Assembly (NCBI GenBank): GCA_016213325.1
Contig: JACRAY010000007.1
Location: 1 to 64,000 of the forward strand
Reading direction: 5' to 3'
Length of the DNA: 64,000 bases
DNA from: Burkholderiales bacterium
GTDB lineage: Bacteria; Pseudomonadota; Gammaproteobacteria; Burkholderiales; Burkholderiaceae_C
Positions 53,073-61,041 of this stretch are shown piece by piece. The notes beneath the pieces were generated by a model that saw nothing but the letters and a program-made list of their open reading frames with translations, ran no database searches and was not told the origin of the DNA. Positions within the stretch are counted from its first letter, which is position 1, and each line of letters starts with the position of its first letter. The translations under genes and the position numbers were made by a program.

Positions 53073-54425
53073 ATGGCTTCCACGATCATCGACTCCGCCA
53101 TTTTCCAGGGCATCTTCAGCAGCGACGAGATGCGCCACGTCTGGTCCGACGAGAACCGCACGCAGAAATACCTGGATGTCGAATCCGCGCTGGCCAGGGT
53201 GCAAGGGCGCCTCGGCCTGATCCCCCAGGAAGCCGCCGACGAGATCGTCAGCCACTGCCGCCTGGACCAGATCGACATGGCGAAACTGCGCCAGCAAACC
53301 GAGCGCATCGGCTACCCGATACTCGGTGTCGTGTCGCAGCTTAATGCCCTGTGCCGCGACAAGCTGGGTGAGTACTGCCATTGGGGTGCGACGACCCAGG
53401 ACATCACGGATACCGCGACCGTGCTGCAGATCCGCGAAGGACTTGCCATCGTCGATCGCGAGCTGGCCGCCATTTCAGCGGCGATGGCGGACCTGGCAGG
53501 CAAGCATCGCGATACCCCGATGATCGGCCGCAGCAACCTGCAGCAGGCCATCCCCGTGACCTTCGGCTACAAGATGGCCGGCCTGCTGTCCGCGATCGAG
53601 CGCCACCGCGAGCGCCTCGCGCAACTGAGGCAACGGGTGCTGGTCGGTGAATTCGCGGGTGCCGCGGGAACGCTGGCTTCGCTGGACAAAGGCGCGATGG
53701 AAACCCAGGCGGGGCTGTGTGCCGAACTGGGCCTGAAGCAGCCCGTCATCGCCTGGCACACCATCCGCGACAACTTTGCGGAAGTCGGTGCGTTCCTCGG
53801 CCTGGTGGGCGGCACGCTCGGCAAGCTGAGCATGGACGTCAAGCTGATGATGCAGACCGAAGTGGGCGAGGTGTACGAGCCCTACGCCCACGGCCGGGGT
53901 TCGAGCAGCACGATGCCGCAGAAGCGCAACCCGATCTCCAGCTGCTACATCCATGCCGCCATCTCGGTGGTGCGCCAGCATTCGGCCGCCCTCATGGACG
54001 CGATGGTCGCCGACCACGAGCGCTCGACCGGGCCGTGGGAAATCGAATGGATCGTGCTGCCGGAGGCTTTCTGCCTGATGGCCGGGGCGCTCAAGCAGTC
54101 GCGCTTCGTGCTCGAAGGCCTGGAAGTGGACGCCGATGCCATGCGCCGGAACATCGACCTGACGCACGGCCTCGTGATGAGCGAGGCCGTCATGATGGGG
54201 CTGGGCCCGTACATCGGGCGCGAGTATGCGCACGACCTGGTTTACGACATCTGCCGGCAGGCCGTGCAGCAGCAGCGGCCGCTGCTCGACCTGCTTGCCT
54301 CGCACCCCGAGATCAACCGGCACCTGGACCGCGCTGCGCTGGCGAAGCTGTGCGACCCGGTGAATTATCTCGGGCAGTCGGGCGTCATGGTCGATCGCGT
54401 GCTGGCGTCGCTGCGCCGCGACTGA
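53073..54425 (+). CDS. Fumarase/aspartase-superfamily lyase (PurB/PcaB-like)
   Basis: The 450-residue enzyme has MRHVWSDENRTQKYLDVESALARVQGRLGLIP, HWGATTQDITDTATVLQIR (residues 103-121) and the superfamily signature GSSSTMPQKRNPISS (about 276-290, carrying the catalytic Ser). It resembles adenylosuccinate lyase and 3-carboxymuconate cycloisomerase more than fumarase. These remove or cyclise across fumarate-like units. Next to PrpF and a Bug protein it probably acts on a carboxylate or an aminocarboxylate, not in purine synthesis. GGAG precedes the ATG, three bases after the Bug stop. Confidence 0.88.
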   Translation: MASTIIDSAIFQGIFSSDEMRHVWSDENRTQKYLDVESALARVQGRLGLIPQEAADEIVSHCRLDQIDMAKLRQQTERIGYPILGVVSQLNALCRDKLGEYCHWGATTQDITDTATVLQIREGLAIVDRELAAISAAMADLAGKHRDTPMIGRSNLQQAIPVTFGYKMAGLLSAIERHRERLAQLRQRVLVGEFAGAAGTLASLDKGAMETQAGLCAELGLKQPVIAWHTIRDNFAEVGAFLGLVGGTLGKLSMDVKLMMQTEVGEVYEPYAHGRGSSSTMPQKRNPISSCYIHAAISVVRQHSAALMDAMVADHERSTGPWEIEWIVLPEAFCLMAGALKQSRFVLEGLEVDADAMRRNIDLTHGLVMSEAVMMGLGPYIGREYAHDLVYDICRQAVQQQRPLLDLLASHPEINRHLDRAALAKLCDPVNYLGQSGVMVDRVLASLRRD

Positions 54426-54440
54426 CTCCAGGCCGCGGCT

Positions 54441-55790
54441 TCAGCCGCAGCAGGCGACCCGCACCTTCGCGCCCTGCGCCACGGCGGGCGCGCATGAAGT
54501 GGCCGGTCCGCAGCAAGAGGCCCCATCGAGGGCCTCTTCTGCGGGCACCCCGCAAACACCCGTCTCGGGCAAGTCGAGTTCCACGCGGTCGGCCGCTGCC
54601 ATGTCGCCGGCGATCGCCGCCACCACGGAGCGCGCCTGCTCGAAACCCGTCGCCATCAGGAAGGTCGGCGCGCGCCCGTAGCTCTTGACGCCCAGCGTGT
54701 AGAAACCGGGTTCGGGATGCGACAGCTCGCGGTGGCCATGCGGGCGCACGGTGCCGCAACTGTGCACGTTGGGGTCGATCAGCGGCGCGAGGGCTTCGGT
54801 CGACTCGAGCATGGTGTCCAGGCGCAGCCGCAGTTCGCTGACCATGGGCAGGTTCGGGCGCTGCCCGGTGGCGCAGACGATCTGGTCGATGCCGGCCAGC
54901 ACGCGCACATCGCCCTTGCCGTCCAGGCCCTCCACCGTGATGGTGCCGCCTTCCTCGCGCAGCGACATGATGCGCAGGCCGCCCACGAACTCCAGGCCGC
55001 CGTGGTCCCGCAGCATCTTCAGGGAGTTGCCGAGCTGGCCGCGCGCGGGCAGCGCATCTGCGTCCCCACCGCCGAACACGCGGTCCAGCACCATGCTGCG
55101 CACGGCCCAGACGAGTCGCGTTGCGGGCATGCTGCGCGCCAGCTCCGCCAGCGCCAGCAGCGTGTTGGCGGCCGAATGGCCGGCACCGACCACCAGCGTG
55201 CGCTTGCCCGCATAGCGCTCCACATCGCGGCCCAGCACGTCCGGGATGCCGTAGAAGATGCGGTGCTTCAGTTGCTCCTCGCCGAACGCAGGCAAGCCGC
55301 TCGCGCCCAGCGGGTTGGGGCTGTTCCACGTGCCGCTCGCATCGATCACCGCTCGCGCGCGGAACACGACGGGCCGGCCATCCTGCTCGGCGTGCATCAG
55401 GAACGGCGCCTTGTCACGGCCGGAGGTCTTGACCTTGTCGAAGCCTTCACGGCTGATGCCCAGCACCCGCGTGTGCAGCTTCAAGGCCGCCGCAACCTGG
55501 GGCAGGGCCGCATATGGCCGCAGCACCCGGTCGACGACCTCGCCGGCGAAAGGCAGGTCTTCGGCGGGCGGTGCGCGCCAACCGGTCGGCTCCAGCTGCG
55601 CGGCCATCGCCGGGTCGACGTTGTAGCGCCAGGGCGAGAACAGGCGCACGTGGCCGTAATCCAGCAGGTTGGCGCCCACGCTGTCGCCGGCTTCCAGCAC
55701 CAGCGGCGTGAGCCCGCGCTCCAGCAGGCGCGCTGCCGCGGCCAGGCCCACGGGGCCTGCACCGACGATGGCTACGGGAAGGGATGTCAT
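54441..55790 (-). CDS. arsO: ArsO-like flavin-dependent oxidoreductase with Cys-rich tail
   Basis: The 449-residue flavoprotein has VAIVGAGPVGLAAAARLLERGLTPLVLEA (FAD site), VGANLLDYGHVRLFSPWRYNVDPA, then a second dinucleotide site KRTLVVGAGHSAANTLLALAEL near residue 195, and IVCATGQRPNLP. The tail from about residue 405 is unusual: GVCGVPAEEA, SCCGPATSC and VACCG give seven Cys including two CC pairs, suited to binding trivalent arsenic or another thiophilic metal. Proteins of this type (ArsO) occur in arsenic operons. The start ATG overlaps the arsR stop (ATGA). Confidence 0.83.
   Translation of the reverse strand: MTSLPVAIVGAGPVGLAAAARLLERGLTPLVLEAGDSVGANLLDYGHVRLFSPWRYNVDPAMAAQLEPTGWRAPPAEDLPFAGEVVDRVLRPYAALPQVAAALKLHTRVLGISREGFDKVKTSGRDKAPFLMHAEQDGRPVVFRARAVIDASGTWNSPNPLGASGLPAFGEEQLKHRIFYGIPDVLGRDVERYAGKRTLVVGAGHSAANTLLALAELARSMPATRLVWAVRSMVLDRVFGGGDADALPARGQLGNSLKMLRDHGGLEFVGGLRIMSLREEGGTITVEGLDGKGDVRVLAGIDQIVCATGQRPNLPMVSELRLRLDTMLESTEALAPLIDPNVHSCGTVRPHGHRELSHPEPGFYTLGVKSYGRAPTFLMATGFEQARSVVAAIAGDMAAADRVELDLPETGVCGVPAEEALDGASCCGPATSCAPAVAQGAKVRVACCG
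54509..54543. terminator. Strong hairpin inside the 3' end of the arsO-like gene
   Basis: CGCAGCAAGAGGCCC (54509-54523) pairs with GGGCCTCTTCTGCG (54530-54543) around the loop CATCGA, a 14-pair stem with one bulged base. It lies in the Cys-rich tail coding part, about 85 bases past the stop of the convergent lyase gene. The 15-base gap between those genes has no other terminator, so this could end the plus-strand transcript. Confidence 0.45.
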
Positions 55791-56125
55791 CGGCAGCTCT
55801 CCAGTTGGCCGTCGGGCACGGAACACGAATCGACGCACGCCTGGCCCTGGCAGCAATTGACCGTCAGGTACGCCAGCAGATCGTTCATGCGGCCGTACTC
55901 GGCGCGGTAGATCAGGTTGCGGCTGGCCCGCTCGCTCGTCACCAGGCCGGCGGCAACCAGCTCTTTCAGGTGGAACGACAGCGAACTGCCCGGTATGCCC
56001 AGGCCTTCGGCCATGGTGCTGGGTGTCATGCCGCGCGGGCCGGCGATGACCAGTGCGCGGAAGACCTGCAGCCGCACCGGCTGCGCCAGCGCGGCCAGGG
56101 AGCGAACGACGTCTGATTCATCCAT
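55787..56125 (-). CDS. arsR: ArsR-family metalloregulator
   Basis: The 112-residue repressor has the winged helix LAALAQPVRLQVFRALVIAGPRGMTPSTMAEGLGIPGSSLSFHLKELVAAGLVTSERASRNLIYRAEY. The metal site of classic ArsR (ELCVCDL) is absent from the DNA-binding helix; instead the C-terminus carries Cys91, Cys92, Cys97, Cys101 and Cys111 (NCCQGQACVDSC), as in ArsR types with C-terminal As(III) sites. It is coupled to the arsO-like gene. An inverted repeat touches its start codon. Confidence 0.9.
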   Translation of the reverse strand: MDESDVVRSLAALAQPVRLQVFRALVIAGPRGMTPSTMAEGLGIPGSSLSFHLKELVAAGLVTSERASRNLIYRAEYGRMNDLLAYLTVNCCQGQACVDSCSVPDGQLESCR

Positions 56126-56144
56126 ATTTCGATTCTAGTCGAAT
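56126..56144. promoter_or_regulatory. Inverted repeat at the arsR start, candidate ArsR operator
   Basis: ATTTCGA-N6-TCGAAT is an imperfect inverted repeat directly upstream of the arsR ATG (56125), extended by another TCGA at 56147-56150. ArsR proteins repress their own promoters through TTCG-rich inverted repeats. The gap to the plus-strand rlmN-like start at 56187 is only 61 bases, so both directions could be affected. Confidence 0.5.
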
Positions 56145-56186
56145 TATCGATTTGGCGTCAAGGACTCGCAGGCGACAATATTGCCC

Positions 56187-57239
56187 ATGCGCATCTCCGA
56201 CCTCCGGCAGCAGCTCCGCACCCACGGCGCCGGGCCCTCGCACGAGTTCCGCGTGCTGCGCCTGTGGTCGCAGGCCCTGCCGCAGCACAGCGGCAAGCGG
56301 CGCACCGAACACTTCATGCCCAGGCCGCTGCTGGATGCGCTGCCTGCCTTCGAGTCGCAGCTGGACGGCATCGCCCGCATCGCCTCGGTCCACCCCGGCG
56401 AAGACGGCGCCGAAAGGCTGCTGGTCGCATTGGCCGACGGCCAGACCGTCGAAAGCGTGCTGTTGCCGCGCGGCGGCCTGTGCATCTCTTCGCAGGTGGG
56501 CTGCGCGGTGGGGTGCCTGTTCTGCATGACGGGCCGCAGCGGCCTGGTGCGCCAGGTCGGCAGTGCCGAAATGGTGGCGCAGGTGGTGCTGGCGCGGCAG
56601 CGCCGGGCCGTGAAGAAGGTCGTCTTCATGGGCATGGGCGAGCCCGCGCACAACCTCGACAACGTGCTGGAAGCCATCGACCTGCTGGGTACCGCAGGCA
56701 ACATCGGGCACAAGAGCCTGGTGCTGTCGACGGTGGGCGACTCGCGCGTCTTCGAGCGCCTCGCCGGGCAGGCCGTCAAGCCGGCGCTGGCCTTGTCGCT
56801 GCACACGACGCACGATGCGCTGCGCGAGCGCCTGCTGCCGCGCGCCCCGCGCATGACCTGCGAGGAGATCGTCGAGCGCGGCGAAGCGTATGCGCGCGCC
56901 AGCGGCTATCCCATCCAGTACCAGTGGACGCTGCTCGAAGGCGTGAATGACGGCGACGACGAGGTCGAAGGCATCGTGCGCCTGCTGGGCGGCAAGTACG
57001 GCCTGCTCAACCTGATTCCCTACAACCGGGTGGACGGCCTCGACTTTCGCCGGCCATCGTGGGAGCGGGCCGCCGCGATGGCCCGCACGCTGCACCGGCG
57101 CGGCATCCTCACCAAGCTGCGGCAGTCGGCCGCGCAGGATGTCGACGGCGGCTGCGGGCAGTTGCGTGCGCGCGCGATTCGCGTCGTTGCTACAGCGGGC
57201 TCACATACACCGGTGCGAATCCACCACCCGGCGTCCTGA
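56187..57239 (+). CDS. RlmN-type radical-SAM RNA methyltransferase
   Basis: The 350-residue enzyme has the radical-SAM cluster motif CAVGCLFC (Cys106, Cys110, Cys113) in ISSQVGCAVGCLFCMTG, then VVFMGMGEPAHNLDNVLEAIDLL, LSTVGDSRVFERLA, ALSLHTTHDALRERLLPRAP and the second catalytic Cys in AQDVDGGCGQLRAR. RlmN methylates A2503 of 23S rRNA and A37 of tRNA. The core CAVGC differs from the usual CALDC, so it may be a second RlmN-like copy with another target. The last 50 bases overlap the convergent gene at 57190. Confidence 0.88.
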   Translation: MRISDLRQQLRTHGAGPSHEFRVLRLWSQALPQHSGKRRTEHFMPRPLLDALPAFESQLDGIARIASVHPGEDGAERLLVALADGQTVESVLLPRGGLCISSQVGCAVGCLFCMTGRSGLVRQVGSAEMVAQVVLARQRRAVKKVVFMGMGEPAHNLDNVLEAIDLLGTAGNIGHKSLVLSTVGDSRVFERLAGQAVKPALALSLHTTHDALRERLLPRAPRMTCEEIVERGEAYARASGYPIQYQWTLLEGVNDGDDEVEGIVRLLGGKYGLLNLIPYNRVDGLDFRRPSWERAAAMARTLHRRGILTKLRQSAAQDVDGGCGQLRARAIRVVATAGSHTPVRIHHPAS

Positions 57240-58476
57240 AGTTCGTCGTCTGTCCCTGGTACAGGCGTGCAGCCACCCACTGGACTTCGCCCTGGTAGAC
57301 ATAGTTGCGCAGGTCGAATTTGAGCGGACGCTCTTCGTCGCCCGAGATCGACCGCTCGCCGGGGGCCACGACCTGCTGCGCCACGTAGCCACCGGCCGAT
57401 ATCTCCTGCCAGACGCGCTGCGTGACCTTGTCCCCCCGGTAAGCCGCCTTGCCGCCATAGCCCGCGAACGGCTTGAAGAAGTACTGCTTGCGTTGCGCCC
57501 ATAGCTCCGGCGCATTGCCGCTATCGACCACGATCGTGCGCGGGATCCCATCGAGCAAGGCGGCGCGCGTCGCCCCCGATACGCCGAGGCCGTCGAGCGT
57601 TGCCGCGTCGCTCAGCAGCGCCAGGTTGCGCTTGTCGGCCAGCAGGGCGTGGGCGCGCGGGTGGGGTGTCACGACCGCCGCGCCGGCCAGGTAGGCCGAG
57701 CGGATGGCCGCATGGCGCGGGTCGTCGAAGTAGAAGTCGGTCAACCGGTTGTAGACCAGGTCGATCCGGGTGTCGTGCAGCATCAAGCCATCGTTCGCCC
57801 ACTGCAACTCGGCCGGGTCGGCGACGAAAGCGCGGATGCCGTACCGCTCGAACAGGCGCTGGAACAGCAGGAACTCGGGGTAGAGGTACTGCGCAGCCGG
57901 CGCCTCGTCCACGATGGCGATGGTGCGCGGGCGTGCCGCGCGGCCCGCGAGCCGCCACTCGCTGAAGAACATCTCCAGGATGGCCTCTTCGAACCGCTCG
58001 GCTGCGGCGATGTCGGGGCCGAGCTCCTCCACCGGCGTGCAACAGGCCAGGTGGGCGCGTGCCAGCACGGAGTTGAGCATCGCGCCGCCGGCATTGGTGT
58101 TGACTTCGATCAGCCCGAGGCCGCCGGCGGTGGCGTGAAAGTCGTAGCCGAAGAACGCCCCTGCGGCGCCCGGGTCGTGCCGTGCAATTGCGGGTGAGCG
58201 ATCCAGCACCAGCCGGCGATAGGCCGCCAGCTTGGTGACCGACTCCACTGCCGCGATGACGGACGCCATCTCCTCGAGGTGAACAGGCGAGACGAACACC
58301 GGCCGCGCGGCGAACATGTGCGGGCAGCGCTCCTGCACCAGCGCGAAAACCTCCGGCGACCCGATCTCCGACTCGAGGGCAGCGCGCAGCCGCCCCGCAT
58401 CGAGGCTCGCGCAGAAACACCCGGCGTTCAGGGAAGCGGCCGCTTCACGCGACCGGGCCAGCGTTGCAGCAGTCAT
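57190..58476 (-). CDS. Uncharacterised ATP-grasp-like protein
   Basis: The 428-residue cytoplasmic protein starts at the ATG MTAATLARSREAAAS with GGAGG seven bases upstream. The middle has IEVNTNAGGAMLNSVLARAHLAC and a Rossmann-like AIVDEAPAAQYLYPEFLLF. The late part KQYFFKPFAGYGGKAAYRGDKVTQRVWQEI…GYVAQQVVAPGERS has the Lys-Pro and glycine-loop pattern of ATP-grasp ligases. I do not know a named family. A candidate ArsR-like motif lies upstream, and arsR is close, so a link to metal stress, such as making a thiol peptide, is a guess. Confidence 0.7.
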   Translation of the reverse strand: MTAATLARSREAAASLNAGCFCASLDAGRLRAALESEIGSPEVFALVQERCPHMFAARPVFVSPVHLEEMASVIAAVESVTKLAAYRRLVLDRSPAIARHDPGAAGAFFGYDFHATAGGLGLIEVNTNAGGAMLNSVLARAHLACCTPVEELGPDIAAAERFEEAILEMFFSEWRLAGRAARPRTIAIVDEAPAAQYLYPEFLLFQRLFERYGIRAFVADPAELQWANDGLMLHDTRIDLVYNRLTDFYFDDPRHAAIRSAYLAGAAVVTPHPRAHALLADKRNLALLSDAATLDGLGVSGATRAALLDGIPRTIVVDSGNAPELWAQRKQYFFKPFAGYGGKAAYRGDKVTQRVWQEISAGGYVAQQVVAPGERSISGDEERPLKFDLRNYVYQGEVQWVAARLYQGQTTNFRTPGGGFAPVYVSPL

Positions 58477-58510
58477 CCGGGGGCCTCCGTCTCTTGAATA
58501 CTTCCATGAT

Positions 58511-58530
58511 ACTCGAATTCTCGAATTTTG
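58511..58530 (-). promoter_or_regulatory. TTCGA-type repeat upstream of the ATP-grasp-like gene, possible second ArsR site
   Basis: On the minus strand the sequence reads AATTCGAG twice in tandem (AATTCGAG-AATTCGAG). The arsR-side site reads AATTCGA-CTAG-AATCGA, so both carry AATTCGA and a second half-site, with different spacing. It sits 35 bases before the start at 58476. Shared control by ArsR is possible but untested. Confidence 0.3.
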
Positions 58531-58574
58531 GTAAACCACCGGCGCCGGGCAAGCCTGGCGGTCAGAATGCCCCC

Positions 58575-60374
58575 ATGAACCTGCTCAGGAAGTACCTGAA
58601 GCCACAGCGCAAGCTGGCGGCGCTGGCCCTGCTGCTGGCCGCGCTGAGCCAGGTGCTCGCGCTGCTGGACCCCATCATCTTCGGCTGGCTGGTCGACGAC
58701 TACGCCAACCAGCGCCACGTGAAGGGCGACTCAGAGCTGGTGGAAGGCGCGCTGCGCCTGCTGGCGCTGGCCGTGGCGGTGGCCATCGCGTCGCGCGCCT
58801 GCAAGGCCATGCAGGACTACCTGACCCGGCTCGTCGTGCAACGCTTCGGCACCCAGGTGTTCAACGACGGCCTTCGCCAGACCATGCGCCTGCGCTACCA
58901 GGAGTTCGAGGACCAGAGCAGCGGCGAGACGCTGTCGCTGCTGCTGCGCGTGCGGCGCGACACCGAGCGCTTCATCAACGCCTTCATCAACGTGCTGTTC
59001 GCCTCGCTGGTGGGCATGGCCTTCCTGCTCTGGTATGCCGTCACCAAGAGCTGGCTGCTGGTGCCGGTGTTCCTGGTCGGCCTGCTGGTGCTGGGCGGCC
59101 TGTCGGGGCTGCTCAGCCGGCAGATCCGCGGCCAGCAGCGCGCCCTGAACCGCGAGACGACGCGCAACGCGGGCTTCATCACCGAGAGCCTGCGCAACGT
59201 GGCGCTGATCCGCAGCCTGGGCCTTACCTTTCGCGAGATCCGGCGGCTGGAAGCGCAGACGAAGGTGATCTTCGACCTGGAGATGGCCAAGGTCCGGCGC
59301 ATCCGCTGGCTCACCTTCCTGCAGGGCACCACGCTCAGCCTGCTGAAGCTGTCGGTGCTGTTCACGCTGCTCTGGCTGATCTTCCGCGACGTGCTGTCCA
59401 CCGGCGAGCTGATCGCCATGCAGTTCATCGCGGTCGGCATCCTCGCGCCGCTGCAGGAGCTGGGCAGCATCATCCTGGCGTGGCGCGAGGCAAGCGCCTC
59501 GATGGCGAACTTCGCCGAGCTGATGGCCAAGCCGGTCGACCAGCGGCCCAAGGACGCGGTGTACGTAGGCCCCATCGAATCGCTGCGCTTCGAGCACGTG
59601 GTGTTCCGCCATCGCGGCGCCACCGAGAACGCGCTGGACGACGTGAGCTTCTCGGCGCTGCGCGGCGACACGATAGCCTTCGTGGGTCCTTCCGGGTCCG
59701 GCAAGTCCACGCTGGTGAAGCTGCTGCTGGGCCTGTACCGCCCTGCATCGGGCGAGGTCTACTTCAACGACGTCAGCACCCGGCGGCTGCGCTACAACGA
59801 AGCGCGCCGCCAGGTGGGCTACGTGACGCAGGAGACCAGCCTGTTCGGCGGGACGGTGCGCGAGAACATGCTGTTCGTGCGGCCCGATGCCTCCGACACG
59901 CAGATCCTGGCGGCGCTGGAGCACGCGCAAGCCGGGGCGCTGCTGGCACGGCTGCCGAAGGGCCTGGACACGGTGGTCGGCGAGGCCGGCACCAAGCTGT
60001 CGGGCGGCGAACGCCAGCGCCTGTCGATCGCGCGGGCGCTGCTGCGCGAGCCGCGCCTGCTGGTGTTCGACGAAGCCACCTCGGCGCTGGATTCGCTGAC
60101 CGAGCAGCAGGTGACGGAGACCGTGCGCCGCGTGTCGGCCGAGCGGACCCAGATCACGCTGCTGATCGCCCACCGCCTGTCGACCGTGCTGCACGCGGAC
60201 GCGATCTACGTGCTGGAGAAGGGCCGCATCGTGGAGAGCGGCACGCACACCGAGCTGGTCGCGCTGAAGGGCCTGTACTACGCGATGTGGCGCCAGCAGA
60301 TCGGCGAACGCGAAGCGGCCCCTGTGGGCCGCGCCGGCGTGCCGGAGGATGACGAAGACGCGGAACCGCTTTGA
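58575..60374 (+). CDS. ABC exporter, fused permease-ATPase (MsbA/heavy-metal type)
   Basis: The 599-residue protein has a six-helix transmembrane region (residues 1-330, starting MNLLRKYLKPQRKLAALALLLAAL) and a C-terminal ATPase with Walker A GPSGSGKST near 376, Q-loop VTQETSLFGGTVREN, signature LSGGERQR, Walker B LLVFDEATSALD and the H-loop LLIAHRLSTV. It is a half transporter that works as a dimer. The substrate is not shown: lipids, drugs or metal conjugates are all possible. The GST gene follows by 16 bases. Confidence 0.9.
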   Translation: MNLLRKYLKPQRKLAALALLLAALSQVLALLDPIIFGWLVDDYANQRHVKGDSELVEGALRLLALAVAVAIASRACKAMQDYLTRLVVQRFGTQVFNDGLRQTMRLRYQEFEDQSSGETLSLLLRVRRDTERFINAFINVLFASLVGMAFLLWYAVTKSWLLVPVFLVGLLVLGGLSGLLSRQIRGQQRALNRETTRNAGFITESLRNVALIRSLGLTFREIRRLEAQTKVIFDLEMAKVRRIRWLTFLQGTTLSLLKLSVLFTLLWLIFRDVLSTGELIAMQFIAVGILAPLQELGSIILAWREASASMANFAELMAKPVDQRPKDAVYVGPIESLRFEHVVFRHRGATENALDDVSFSALRGDTIAFVGPSGSGKSTLVKLLLGLYRPASGEVYFNDVSTRRLRYNEARRQVGYVTQETSLFGGTVRENMLFVRPDASDTQILAALEHAQAGALLARLPKGLDTVVGEAGTKLSGGERQRLSIARALLREPRLLVFDEATSALDSLTEQQVTETVRRVSAERTQITLLIAHRLSTVLHADAIYVLEKGRIVESGTHTELVALKGLYYAMWRQQIGEREAAPVGRAGVPEDDEDAEPL

Positions 60375-60390
60375 AGCGACAATCCGCCCC

Positions 60391-61032
60391 ATGCTGACCG
60401 TCCATCACCTCGGCAAGTCGCAGTCGGAAAGGATTGTCTGGCTGTGCGAAGAGCTGGGCATCCCGTACGAGTTGAAACACTACGCGCGCGATGCGAAGAC
60501 GATGCTCGCGCCGCCTGAGATGCGCAAGCTGCACCCACTGGGTTCGGCGCCCGTCATCACCGACGGCGACCTGGTCCTCGCGGAGTCAGGCGCGATCGTC
60601 GATTACGTGATCGCACGGCACGGCAACGGCCGCCTCGCCCTGGGACCGCAGCATCCGGACTACCCGTCGTACGTTTATTGGTTCCACTTCGCCAACTCGA
60701 ACCTGCAGCCGCTGATGCACCGGGGCATGCAGCTGCAGCGGCTGAAGCTGCCGGCGGACCATCCGATCCTGATAGCCACGCTGGAGCGGCTGGACCGTGC
60801 CATGCGCTACCTCGACGACCGGTTGGCACAGGCCCGGTGGCTGGCCGGCAACGAGTTCACGGCAGCGGACATCATGATCGTGTTCACGCTCACGACCATG
60901 CGGCACTTCATGCCATTGGACCTGGCGCCGTATGCGCACGTACTGGCCTACCTGCAGCGCGTTGCGCAACGCGAGGCGTATCGCGTGGCGATGGAGAAGG
61001 CCGATCCGGGGATGGAGCGCTTGCTGGACTGA
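60391..61032 (+). CDS. Glutathione S-transferase family protein
   Basis: The 213-residue protein has a thioredoxin-like N-terminal domain (LTVHHLGKSQSERIVWLCEELGIPYELKHY, catalytic Ser in KSQSERIVW; LHPLGSAPVITDGDLVLAESGAIVDYVIARHG) and a helical C-terminal domain (ARWLAGNEFTAADIMIVFTLTT). The ES pair of LAESGAI binds glutathione. It lacks the SSCSxR-type start of maleylacetoacetate isomerases, so it is not the missing step of the homogentisate operon. It may act with the ABC exporter just upstream (inference). Confidence 0.92.
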   Translation: MLTVHHLGKSQSERIVWLCEELGIPYELKHYARDAKTMLAPPEMRKLHPLGSAPVITDGDLVLAESGAIVDYVIARHGNGRLALGPQHPDYPSYVYWFHFANSNLQPLMHRGMQLQRLKLPADHPILIATLERLDRAMRYLDDRLAQARWLAGNEFTAADIMIVFTLTTMRHFMPLDLAPYAHVLAYLQRVAQREAYRVAMEKADPGMERLLD

Positions 61033-61041
61033 ACCAGCAAT

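Noticed and set aside
53073..54425. Adenylosuccinate lyase (purB) of purine synthesis
   Set aside because: The signature fits the wider superfamily, but the gene sits in a LysR/PrpF/Bug catabolic cluster, so a housekeeping purine role was not assigned.
60391..61032. GST as the missing maleylacetoacetate isomerase of the homogentisate pathway
   Set aside because: It lacks the SSCSxR-type active-site start of that family, lies 41 kb away and is paired with an ABC exporter.
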